Shown in pieces: positions 21,806 through 31,068 of a stretch of DNA of 64,000 nucleotides. The DNA is from Prunus persica. Lineage: Eukaryota > Streptophyta > Magnoliopsida > Rosales > Rosaceae. Made by a program: the position numbers and the translations under genes. The notes beneath the pieces were generated by a model. It searched no databases, was not told the origin of the DNA, and worked only from the letters and a program-made list of their open reading frames with translations. Location: positions 9,966,294 through 10,030,293 of the forward strand of contig NC_034012.1 in NCBI RefSeq assembly GCF_000346465.2, read 5' to 3'. The stretch's first letter is position 1. Every line of letters begins with the position of its first letter.

Positions 21806-23658
21806 TTTTAATTTTTCTCTCTCATAAAAATAAAAGAAAAATTTTCTCTTTCCAACCTTTTTGCTGGGTAATCTTCCTACCTCTTTAATCTCAAATATTT
21901 ATTAGGGTCAAATAAATAAAAAAATCTCACCAAAAACTAAGGGGGGTGTATTCAATTAAGATTTTCTCCCACGTTCGCACGCCTTCGTTGGGAAGAAAGC
22001 TTTGCTCTAGGTACATATTTCAATTTTCGATTTTCTTTATCAGATTGGGTTTATTTTTATTTTATTTTTTGTTGGAATTAAACTAGGATCTCTAGGTTAG
22101 GAATTTAAAGAATTAATAGTTTCCAAGGGGATTAAGTTTATTTCTTAGGTATCTGTGGGAGCAAATATTTTCGTCTCCAATCACAGCACGCCACGTGGAA
22201 AAGAAGATTATCTCTTAAATTAATTAATTGAACCAGTTTATCTGGCTAATTAATTAATTGGGATAAATATCTTAATTAACGTGATATTATCTTTATTTAA
22301 AGAGATAATATCATTAATTCAGATATTATCCTAATAAAGAGAAGATAATATCATTTAATTCATATATTATCTTCTTAAGAGATAATATCATTAATTCAGA
22401 TATTATCAAGTCTGACTCGATCCCTATGAAACCCTAGCCCCTAGGCTCCTATAAATAGACGACCTCATTCATCATTCAAGGTACTTCAAAAAACCTATTC
22501 CTTATACCCGATAAAAATACCCAAAGCTCTCTCTCCACTCTCCATATTTTCTCCACACGGCTCCGGCCACACGGCTCCGGCCACCCGGTTTACACCCTAC
22601 ATACAACTCCGTACCCTTTGCTTAGCTATTGTTTTTCTACAAACATTTGAACTAACTTAGGCATCGGAGGGCCTTTGGCCAACACCCCGGGTGTGGTCTA
22701 TTTACTCAAATCTTTTTTACAGGAATCGAGGAAGAGAGAGAAGGAAGATCGAAGGTTAAAGGATCTAGAAGCGAATATTCTCCGGTGAGATTATTTGCAC
22801 AAACAGTATCTATGATTAAGCTATTCATTTCAATTTGTTTCAAATTGTTGGTAGGATTTCTTATTTTACGGGTTTGAAAATGAGGTTTTAATCTTCTCAT
22901 ATATGAAAATTTTGACTATTACTGTTTTTTTTTCCCCCGATTTATAGGGACAGAATACAAGGAGAAAATTTGATGCCACACCACTTCTTTAACCTCCTCC
23001 CTCTTTGGGGTTGGTTCTAGAAATTGATGGATTACCTGTGGATTTACACAAGTTCATTGCAAAGTCCATCCATTGATTTTTTGCTTTTTTTTTTAACTGA
23101 ACGCAGAGAATGCCAGCTGAAATCATTTAAGTGGGCATCTACAATATTTTACTATCATGAAACACTCATAAACAACGGATTACGAACAATTTCGAAACAC
23201 ATTATGTATCAAATAGTACGTAAACATTCATGATACAAGATATCATAATCCAAAAAGCATATGTTCATATAATTTGTCTATGTAATGCCACATATACAGA
23301 GATAACAAGACCAATGATCACCATTGCAACAAGAGCTTCCCCCTGATGAACATAACAGACTATTCCTGATACAAGACAACATCAAAGATACAAAAAAAAA
23401 AAAAACATAATAGACCATTAGATATGCACTGAGAGTTGGAGGAAATATCTTGTGTGCGCTCCAACATTTTGATGAGAGAAAGAGAGAGAGAGGCGTGCGA
23501 ATGTGGGATTGTAGTTTGGGTATTTAGTTTTTGGTGAGATTCTTTATTTATTAGACCCTAATAAATATTTGAGATTAAAAAGGCCAGACAGATTACCCAG
23601 CAAAAAGGTTGGAAAGAGAAAAATTCTTTTATTTTTATGAGAGAATAAAATTAATGAT
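21806..23658. mobile_element. Long terminal-inverted-repeat element, noncoding
   Basis: The arm 21806-21983 and the reverse complement of 23492-23658 share long matches, including CAACCTTTTTGCTGGGTAAT and AATATTTATTAGGGTC. The arms enclose about 1.5 kb without transposase. The left arm carries an extra GGGGGGTGTATTCAATTAAG block missing from the right arm. A solo LTR (22154-22721) is nested inside. The exact ends and TSD were not resolved, so the superfamily is open (MULE, hAT or foldback). Confidence 0.65.
22154..22721 (+). mobile_element. Solo LTR nested in the long-TIR element
   Basis: A 568-bp block starts TGTGGGAGC and ends TTTTTTACA, with flanks GTATC and GAATC (one mismatch). It contains a TATA box CTATAAATAG near 22450 and the motif CATCGGAGGGCC with CCCCGGGTGTGG near its end, an arrangement common in plant gypsy LTRs. 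AT-rich repeats of GATAATATCATTAATTCAG occupy 22290-22420. No internal domain is attached. Confidence 0.72.
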
Positions 23659-23812
23659 TGTGTATTTAAAAAACTAATAACCCAAAAATTGTGTCAAAAA
23701 CATAATGCCACAGATCCGCCCCTCTATATGTAAGATCCCACATCGACCAAACGGAGAGGGGGTGATGTGCCTTATATGGCACACCTCGCATCCATCTAGC
23801 ACGAGGCCTTTT

Positions 23813-23920
23813 GGGAGCTCACTGGCTTCGGAGTTGTAAGAACTCCGAAGTTAAGCGAGTGGGAGGCTGGAGCAATTCCAGGATGGGTGACCACCCTGGG
23901 AAGTTGCTCCGTGAGCTCCC
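23813..23920 (+). ncRNA. 5S rRNA-derived domain in Cassandra LTR 1
   Basis: It contains AACTCCGAAGTTAAGCG (box A/intermediate element of 5S) and GGATGGGTGACC (box C). A perfect 10-bp closing stem GGGAGCTCAC/GTGAGCTCCC takes the place of 5S helix I. At 108 nt it is shorter than real 5S rRNA (about 120) and has diverged ends, so it is an element domain and not a ribosomal gene. Confidence 0.88.
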
Positions 23921-24169
23921 AGAAACAAAACCGTGCGGGCTGGTGAGAATGTAGCCAGGCCCAAAGCGGACAATATCGTGCTACGGCGGAGTCGGTCCGG
24001 GGCGTGACAATTTGGTATCAGAGCCACTCTGCCGTGTGGTGCGAGTGTGCCGAAGAGGACGTCGGATCCCTTAAGGGGGGTGGATTGTAAGATCCCACAT
24101 CGACCAAACGGAGAGGGGGTGATGTGCCTTATATGGCACACCTCACATCCATCTAGCACGAGGCCTTTT

Positions 24170-24277
24170 GGGAGCTCACTGGCTTCGGAGTTGTAAGAAC
24201 TCCGAAGTTAAGCGAGTGGGAGGCTGGAGCAATCCCAGGATGGGTGACCACCCTGGGAAGTTGCTCCGTGAGCTCCC
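24170..24277 (+). ncRNA. 5S rRNA-derived domain in Cassandra LTR 2
   Basis: Same as 23813-23920 with one substitution (CAATCCCAGG instead of CAATTCCAGG). The closing stem and both promoter boxes are retained. Confidence 0.88.
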
Positions 24278-24374
24278 AGAAACAAAACCGTGCGGGCTGG
24301 TGAGAATGTAGCCAGGCCCAAAGCGGACAATATCGTGCTACGGCGGAGTCGGTCCGGGGCGTGACAATTTAAAC

Positions 24375-26035
24375 TTTAAGGACCCGCCCCGAATTTTCTC
24401 AAAAACCCGAGACGAACCCTTTGGAATTCCTGACATCACCCCGATGTCAGGCCCGCTTACTAAAAACTGAGACTTCCTGCCGAAATTTCGGCAGAGTCTC
24501 CCCTATAAATTGGACATTTCCCAAAATTTCAACCTGCATAAAAACGCATTTAATATTCCCAACTGGCAGCATGCACAATATAATTTCATGCAATTCACAC
24601 AAATGGCCTTCGGCCTTTCAATAATTCCTATCCAACTACCAAACCATTCAAATCCAAATTATGACTAATATTTAGTCTGCGGCTGCGCCTAATAACCTTA
24701 GGCTGCCTACGTACCCTCCTTGAGGGATCAAGCCACACGTAGTTCTTCCCTAAAACTCAATTCCCCACTTGGGCGATACCTTATTTCATTTCATATAATC
24801 TCCCCATACGCCGGTACAACCAACGCCACGTATGGGGTCTGTCTCAACGCCGGATAACCTACGCCACGTGAGACCTGCACATCATATCACATAACTCCCC
24901 ATACGCCGGTACAACCAACGCCACGTATGGGGCCTGTCCCAACGCCGGATAACCTACGCCACGTGGGACCTCAATATTATATCACAAAGCTCCCCATACG
25001 CCGGTACAACCAACGCCACGTATGGGGTCTGTCGACACGCCGGATAACCTACGCCACGTGCGACCTCAACATAATATTACATAGCTCCCCATACGCCGGT
25101 ACAACCAACGCCACGTATGGGGTCTGTCCCAACGCCGGATAACCTACGCCACGCGGGACCTACTTTCACTTGGTGGTACTTGTAATGGATCCAACATCCG
25201 AGGAGGTACCTAAAGTAGTGCGTATAGCACTCCAAACTGACATTCTAGACTTTGTTGTACCCTTGTACAACCACATATAATTATATTTATATAAATTACT
25301 TCTTATATTGTGTAACCCTCCACATCCATCTAGTACCCGATAATCTCCCTTAGAAAGGTGAGATTACTCCGGGAGACTCACGGTCAACCAAGGGTCAAAC
25401 TACTCTCACCCTGGTCAACCGGACCTGCAGAACCCACGACCTCCAATTTCCGATCTGAAAGTCTCTATGGGTTCTACCAGGTATAGGACACTTGTCCTGC
25501 AAGTTTGGTTCAGATCGGACGGTCGGATTTCTCACGATCGCATGATCCGACGGTTAATATAAAATATAAACTTAAAATTATTATTCGGAACATCCGGGGC
25601 TCCGATTCGCGATCCGTGAATTCCTACATGATCCTAGAAATACCTAGATCGACATATATTAAATTTGGGACCATCCGACGGTCCCAACCTATCGAACCCG
25701 GATAACGCATAGTATGCGATTATCCGTTCGATAGTCAAACGACGTCCGAATTGAGATCCGCGAAATCCTACGCACTCGTGACGGCACGAGGATCTCAAAA
25801 CTGCCCAGAGTCACTCCACCACCCTCGTCCACGCGCTGCCACACGCGCGGGCAGATCGGGTGTCCAAAGCGATTATGGTTCGTCGAAAAATCTCGGAACC
25901 AAGACTCCAAACTCCTATCCTAGGTAAAACACCTCATTTGGAGTCACTTTTGTTCTTGGACCTACCCCAAAAAGTGACCGGAAATGCCCGATCACGGCGG
26001 CCGAAGTTTCGGCCGATTTTCAATTCGAAAATTGA
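24375..26035 (-). mobile_element. Truncated inverted copy of the 2.36-kb LTR
   Basis: The reverse complement matches 7110-8873 of the solo LTR at 6513-8873. It begins with the same terminal words (TTTAAGGACCCGCCCCG) and carries four units of the 95-bp array (about 24797-25160). The first roughly 600 bases of the LTR are missing at the right edge. It abuts the Cassandra element with only eight bases between. Confidence 0.88.
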
Positions 26036-26212
26036 GTTGCCGATTTTCTTTTGAGACTTTGAATTAGAATTTGCAGAGAATTGTGTTGGGGACTTTGATT
26101 CCATATCTTGGCTTTAACATATTCATGTGATGCGTCTTGTATCTTTTTAGTGTTTTTTTGCTGTGATTTCTCATTGATTATTTTTAGGAATTTGAAATTT
26201 GTCACCCTTGAT
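26036..26212 (+). pseudogene. ALG2-locus noncoding fragments
   Basis: Bases 26045-26085 resemble the ALG2 5' region at 50856-50890 (GAATTAGAATnTGCAGAGAATT). Bases 26096-26190 resemble the intron at 60928-61020 (ATATCnTGGCTTTA, TTTTTAGTGTT). The two pieces are adjacent here although 10 kb apart in the other copy, so this is a deleted partial copy of the locus. Confidence 0.5.
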
Positions 26213-26447
26213 TTTTTTTTTTTCCCTTTTCTTTTGATCAAATAGAAAAATTTCATTCATCACTAGCATCAAACAAAGGATAAAAGTTTACAGATGAACG
26301 GAGGGCCTTAATGTGGTCTCACTAAAACCTTGCCATCAAAAACCTCCAATGGAGGAAAATCCGGTCAAAAAAAAAAAGAGTGCCACCGCATGTCAATAAT
26401 GCAAACAAAAATCTACGCCATAGTTCTATCCTTATCTAACAGAATGC

Positions 26448-26897
26448 TTAGCCATGGGGGGCATAGTCTGTCCAGAAAAGTCGAGATCTCGCTCTCAATC
26501 CATGCTGGGCTAGGCCATGTACCACCCCATTGCCTTTTTTATGTTGATAAAACACTTCAGCCACCTCTTGATCAACCATTAACCGACGAACATCCACCAC
26601 CACATTCCCAATATTACTCCACCAATCCAAACCATCTTTGAGAATAGAAACAGCTTTTTGAGAATCAAGACCAATGGTAAACCGAGTAAAACTCATGTAT
26701 CCCATCATCAATAAACATTCTCGGATAGCCGCCAACTCAGTGCCTAAAACATCCAGACCAAGTGGACAGCCAGAGGCAAACCAACAGATAAAGTTTCCGT
26801 CATGATCACGACAGCAGCCCCCCAGACCCCGACCACTTTGCTCACGACCCACAGCCCCATCACAGTTAAGAATAAAAACATTTACCCGTGGTTTCAA
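26448..26897 (-). pseudogene. LINE-encoded RNase H domain (RVT_3-like), fragment
   Basis: A 149-codon open frame whose start is only the first available Met. It holds an RNase H fold with three expected acidic positions (D in NCDGA, E in GTELAAI, D in GLDSQKA) and a C-terminal NGVVHGLAQHG box like the NxxAHxLA motif of plant LINE RNase H. In LINEs this domain helps remove RNA during target-primed reverse transcription. It is cut off from RT and therefore non-functional. Confidence 0.78.
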
Positions 26898-27387
26898 CCA
26901 ATGAACCTATTGAGGTACGAAAGGGAGCTTGGACCGCTCCTCACAAGATTTGAACACCACCAATATCTCCATCGTGTTTTCCACCATATTATCGAACCGT
27001 GTAATTTTTTTCCCATGCAAAGAGTCGTTACGTAATTTCCACACACAACAAGGAAAGCTCTAAGTCAGCTTTCGACAACATTGAAGCCACAGCCTCAAAA
27101 ATATCAGCAAAAGTGCCAACCGCCATATTAATTCGCCAGATAAAATAGGTACACTTCCAAAAATTTGACTCATTTTATAAGATCACAGAGCATGGTAGGC
27201 ATCTTTAGGATATTTCCCACACCTTGAGCACACCTGAGATGTAAGCACCCTTCTCTTAAATCAAGTGACTGCCGTTGGTAGAATTTCAGAACTTGCCCTC
27301 CAAATTAGCATTTTAATTTTGTTGGGGACTGCAAGCTTCCAAATTCACATCCAAAAACCTTCATGAGCACTCTGATCCGATCTACCA

Positions 27388-27415
27388 CACCCCCCCCCCC
27401 CCCCCCCCCCCCCCG
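27388..27415. repeat. Poly-C run, probable low-quality sequence
   Basis: About 26 consecutive C lie shortly before runs of G (27555-27590) and the N gap. This is likely a sequencing or assembly problem in the LINE. Confidence 0.7.
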
Positions 27416-27631
27416 CCCACAAAAAAACTATAATACCATTTAAGATTTCTAAGCAATGCTTAATATAAGTGTTAGGTGAGGGTGACCCCGGGTTTTAACG
27501 CAACAAATTCTTCCCCAATAAGAGAAGGATGTTTCTTTAAACGGGGGATAGCAGGGGGGGGGTCATTAATATAATCGCGGGGGGGGGAGGTCCAGACATC
27601 GAAGGGAATGAAAGTATTAACTGTAAATTTG

Positions 27632-27731
27632 NNNNNNNNNNNNNNNNNNNNNNNNNNNNNNNNNNNNNNNNNNNNNNNNNNNNNNNNNNNNNNNNNNNNN
27701 NNNNNNNNNNNNNNNNNNNNNNNNNNNNNNN
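27632..27731. other. Assembly gap (100 N)
   Basis: Exactly 100 N inside the LINE, a conventional gap of unknown size. Confidence 0.99.
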
Positions 27732-28110
27732 TCCTCATCACATTCCTCATGCCCACACGATATCCAGTATTAATGGAATATTCCCGTTCTTAAGAAAAAC
27801 CCAATATTTGCTATCCCTCATATGTGAAACTGATCCCAAAAGGCAATGCTGGAAATGATATCTTTATCTTCCAAGCTAAAAATGTTGCTCTAACAGTGGC
27901 AAATCCCATAAGCCAGAAGCAGTTAGAAGGTCAGAAACTGTAGTATTCCAATCCAGCCCTCCAGCCATCAACGGCTTGAAAGTAAATGGTTTTTGAATCC
28001 ACCTATCTTGGAAAACACGGATAGAAACTCCATTGCACACCCTCCAAATTAGACCATCCTCGATAACCTCACGACCCCACAAAATAGATTTCCATATTAT
28101 GGGTCGTAAA

Positions 28111-28588
28111 GATGACCCATGCCATGCTTAATCGGGTTCCTCTTTAGCTTACCTCTTCTCACGCTATCTGCGAGTCAAGAAGAGGCAAAAGATTAATAAA
28201 GAGTTTAAAGAAAAACAAGTATTAATATAAGAATATGATCACACAAGCATAGATAGTTATTTTTGCATTTTTAATATATATTTATAAGCAACTTTAATAT
28301 ATAAAATATTTATATTATATACCGTGTAAATATAAGGGTTGTAACGGGCTCCAATGCCTGACCTTTTGACCTTCTCAAGCTTCAACAACTGGCATGCACA
28401 GAAACACACAATACCCATTTATATCCCGCCACGTCAGAACATTCTTGCCACGTAAGGCAAAGGGTTTTGTTCTAAAAATTAACTAAAACATAACAGAACA
28501 TTATGGTTGGATGTATTTAAACCCCCTAATCCCCATCCTGATCTTCCACAGTTTAGATCCGACGATTAATACGTTCTCATCACCCTAA
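28111..28588. other. Intergenic, AT-rich
   Basis: No gene, repeat family or RNA was recognised. Confidence 0.5.
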
Positions 28589-29110
28589 TTTTAGGGGTGG
28601 ATACGGTCCGATTTGGTCTGGTTCTCATCTTAAATCGAAACTGGAACCGGTACTATTTAATCAGTCCGATTCGGTCCGATTTAGGCAAAAAAAATTTCAA
28701 AAACCAGCCGGTTCGGTTCTAACCGGTTCTGACCGGTTCCAGTTTTGAACCGGATTATTAATTTATTATTATTTTAATTTTTTTTCAAAACAATTATAAT
28801 AAATAATTTTTTTTTTTTTGCTTAAAAATTAACAAATAATCCAATTCATACATTTAGAAATTTTTTGAAGTTGAACTTGGAAAAATAGTGATTATAAAAT
28901 TTAAAATATAGCATTAGATTTTAAAATTTTGTAAAAATAAAAAAATATATATATGACCGGTCCGGTTCGGTCCGGTCCGGTGTGGTGGGGTGTAAAATCA
29001 GAACCGAAATCGGTTCGATCCGGTTTGTTGACTTTTTGGTCAATCGGTTTTTTTTTTTTTCACCGGTTCGGTTCGGTGTTTTTGTTTTCCGGTCCCGATG
29101 CCCACCCCTA
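28589..29110. mobile_element. hAT-type MITE
   Basis: The block starts TAGGGGTGGATACGG and ends GATGCCCACCCCTA, giving a terminal inverted repeat of about 9-10 bases. It is flanked by CTAATTTT and CTAAATTT, an approximate 8-bp duplication. The interior is AT-rich, with CCGGTTCGGTCC-type words near both ends. It has no ORF of note. Confidence 0.7.
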
Positions 29111-29173
29111 CTAAATTTTTGTGCACTCGATCACATCCACGTGCATAACATACAACCAAGGGCCACGTGTCAA

Positions 29174-29177
<4 letters not shown>

Positions 29178-29229
<52 letters not shown>
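29178..29229. repeat. (GA)n microsatellite
   Basis: About 26 uninterrupted GA repeats. Confidence 0.98.
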
Positions 29230-29230
<1 letters not shown>

Positions 29231-29519
29231 ACTAACATTCTGAGTGCTTTGTTGGTGTCAGGAATTAAAAGAATTTCATTTTAATTTTACTAAAATTCTT
29301 GAGTTTGTAATTGAAATAGACTATAAATTATAAGGGTCGTTTGGTACACAGGCTTGGCTTGGACTAGCTTGGACTAAATTTAGTACCCTGTTTATTTCAT
29401 TTATTTCTAGTTCTTAGATGAGATTGCTAATACCGGGCCCACCAAAAACACCTCCTTATAAGGGGACTACTAAGCCCATGTAGAAAAGTGAGGACTAACT
29501 AATCTTATGTTCATCAATG

Positions 29520-29980
29520 TATAAGATGCATATATTATATTGTAATACTAATAACATATAGTACTATTATTATTATTATTACATACACATATACTATAAT
29601 GTACATATATACACATATATACACATATACATGTATATATATAAACACATATATAATATATATAAATACATATAGATACACACACGTATAATATTATTAT
29701 AATATACCCATATACACATACATTAATATTATAATAATAGCACACATGTATATATGTAATATATATTATATTATATATTAATGTACATATATACACGTAT
29801 ATACACATATACATGTATATATATATAAACATATATAATATATATAAATACATATAGATATATACACGTATATTATTATTATAATATACCCATATACACA
29901 TACATATTAATATTATGATAATAGCATACATGTATATATGTAATATATATATATTATAATACATATATATATATATGTAT
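29520..29980. repeat. AT-rich compound microsatellite with internal duplication
   Basis: Runs of ATATAC/ACATAT/TAT. The stretches near 29585-29760 and 29780-29945 are near-copies (ATACCCATATACACATACAT in both). A long minus-strand open frame here is a low-complexity artefact. Confidence 0.9.
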
Positions 29981-29990
29981 TATACCCATA

Positions 29991-30392
29991 CAGAGAGCTT
30001 CTATTGAGGGATCCCTCAAATAAACTTATTTGAGGGACACCCCTTGTAGGCCCCACTCCGGATTGTATTTCACTAATCCAAACCGTCTATTTTGTAGATA
30101 CTCATTCAAAGATCATCTCTACAAAAAATCACTTGAATCCGATATCATGTGACCACTCAATTGAGTTATTGAAATTTTAGTACTTTTCTTAAAGCACCGT
30201 GTTCATTGATTTTGTAAGACACAATTGGATGTCGAAACGGTTTCCGATTTGTCTAATTTTTTGTAAGGATGATCTATGAATGAATACCTAAAAAATAGAT
30301 GGTTTCGATTATTGGGAAAAGAATTGTAGGGTACCCTAAAGGGCGTCCCTCAAATAAAATTATTTGAGAGATCCCTCAATAGAAGGGGACTG
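29991..30392. mobile_element. 402-bp MULE-type MITE with 10-bp TSD
   Basis: Terminal inverted repeats start CAG and share CTTCTATTGAGGGATC and CTCAAATAA within the first 35 bases. The element is bounded by TATACCCATA at 29981-29990 and 30393-30402. A 9-11 bp duplication points to the Mutator superfamily. The local repeat also contains the TSD word, so the duplication could partly be coincidence. Confidence 0.82.
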
Positions 30393-30585
30393 TATACCCA
30401 TATATATTATAATACACATATACACACATATATATATATTTATATTATTTATAATATATAATATTATTATAATATACATATATACATGTATATACATATA
30501 TATATAAAAAAATAAAATAAAAATTTAGTCCTAGTTCAAACATACACCAAATGCAGAATAAATGTTATATAACTTAGACCAAGCT

Positions 30586-30731
30586 GAGCAGTGGTGCAAG
30601 AACGCAGCCCAAGAGAGGGACAAACGCACGAGAAGATGGAACAGAGGGATCAAAAGTGAGCAGTGGGCAACAAAAGAAAAAAACAAACAAAATAGAAAGT
30701 GGGAGAAATTGACAAAATAAACAGAACAAGG
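30586..30731 (+). promoter_or_regulatory. RLP upstream module, copy 1
   Basis: About 145 bases (GAGCAGTGGTGCAAGAACGC ... CAGAACAAGG) recur at 47013-47157 and 63056-63200 with few changes. Two copies lie 300-900 bp upstream of an RLP gene. It is a duplicated promoter-region block; no regulatory role is shown. Confidence 0.7.
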
Positions 30732-31024
30732 TCGTTGAACATTATTGCTATCAATAATTTATTATAGTAGTTGACTTTGAATTTTCCAATTTTGAAAGAA
30801 TGACTATCCTCCAATTTTGAATTTTCTTAGAAGAATCATCAAACAAGAATCAACTTTGAATTCAACAAGGATTCTGTTTATCACCTATATCACGGTCAAG
30901 TCCTCTCCTGGTGGCCCAAAGGTTTCAATATCAATAATTTGCATTCAGTGGGTTGTTGTTTTCCGACTTCTCAATTTGCATTGTGTGGTGGTGGTTTGCT
31001 TCGTTTTCAAGCATGGTTGTTCTT

Positions 31025-31035
31025 ATATATATAAG
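31025..31035 (+). promoter_or_regulatory. TATA box of RLP-A
   Basis: TATATATATAA lies 34 bases before the start codon. Three RLP genes share this TATA followed by the same leader (GTGAGCAACGGCACATACAC ... AAGCAAC ATG), so the transcribed leader would be very short. Confidence 0.7.
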
Positions 31036-31068
31036 TACATGTGAGCAACGGCACATACACAAAGCAAC

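Larger units (their letters stand above)
23729..24366 (+). mobile_element. Cassandra TRIM retrotransposon, complete
   Basis: Two 281-bp LTRs (23729-24009, 24086-24366) beginning TGTAAGATCCC and ending GGGCGTGACA surround a 76-bp interior. The interior has primer-binding site TGGTATCAGAGCC (24013) and a purine tract TTAAGGGGGGTGG before the second LTR. Each LTR contains a 5S-rRNA-derived domain, the defining feature of Cassandra, which is a pol-less plant retroelement transcribed from the 5S-type internal promoter. The LTRs differ at only two positions, suggesting a young insertion. The flanks (CTATA, ATTTA) do not form a perfect TSD. Confidence 0.94.
26213..28110 (-). mobile_element. LINE (L1-type) retrotransposon, 5'-truncated
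   Basis: On the minus strand the block ends in a poly(A) tract (T-run at 26213-26224). It carries pieces of a LINE ORF2 C-terminus. 27876-28082 translates to RVCNGVSIRVFQDRWI, typical of the segment before the zinc-binding region. 26448-26897 is an RNase H domain with NCDGA, GTELAAIREC and LDSQKAV around its acidic residues. No reverse transcriptase remains, in keeping with 5' truncation. The middle includes a poly-C run and an N gap. The right boundary is approximate and no TSD was found. Confidence 0.8.
29333..30570. mobile_element. MITE-derived insertion expanded by AT microsatellite, upstream of RLP-A
   Basis: In the paralogous upstream region at 46930-47020 the sequence runs continuously. 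Here it is interrupted between ...ATAAATTATAAG (29331) and GAGCAGTGGTGC (30586). The insert begins GGTCGTTTGGTACACAGG and ends with GTTCAAACATACACCAAATGC, a terminal similarity typical of small plant MITEs. Its centre is a (TA/CATA)n region (29520-29980, 30403-30510) containing two similar copies of about 150 bases. A second MITE is nested inside (29991-30392). Confidence 0.62.

Noticed and set aside
23813..23920. Genuine 5S rRNA gene
   Set aside because: Only the internal promoter region and a replacement stem match. It is 108 nt and lies in Cassandra LTRs, so it is a retroelement domain.
29548..29964. 138-codon minus-strand frame rich in Tyr/Ile/Cys
   Set aside because: A translation of a (TA/CA)n microsatellite, not a protein.
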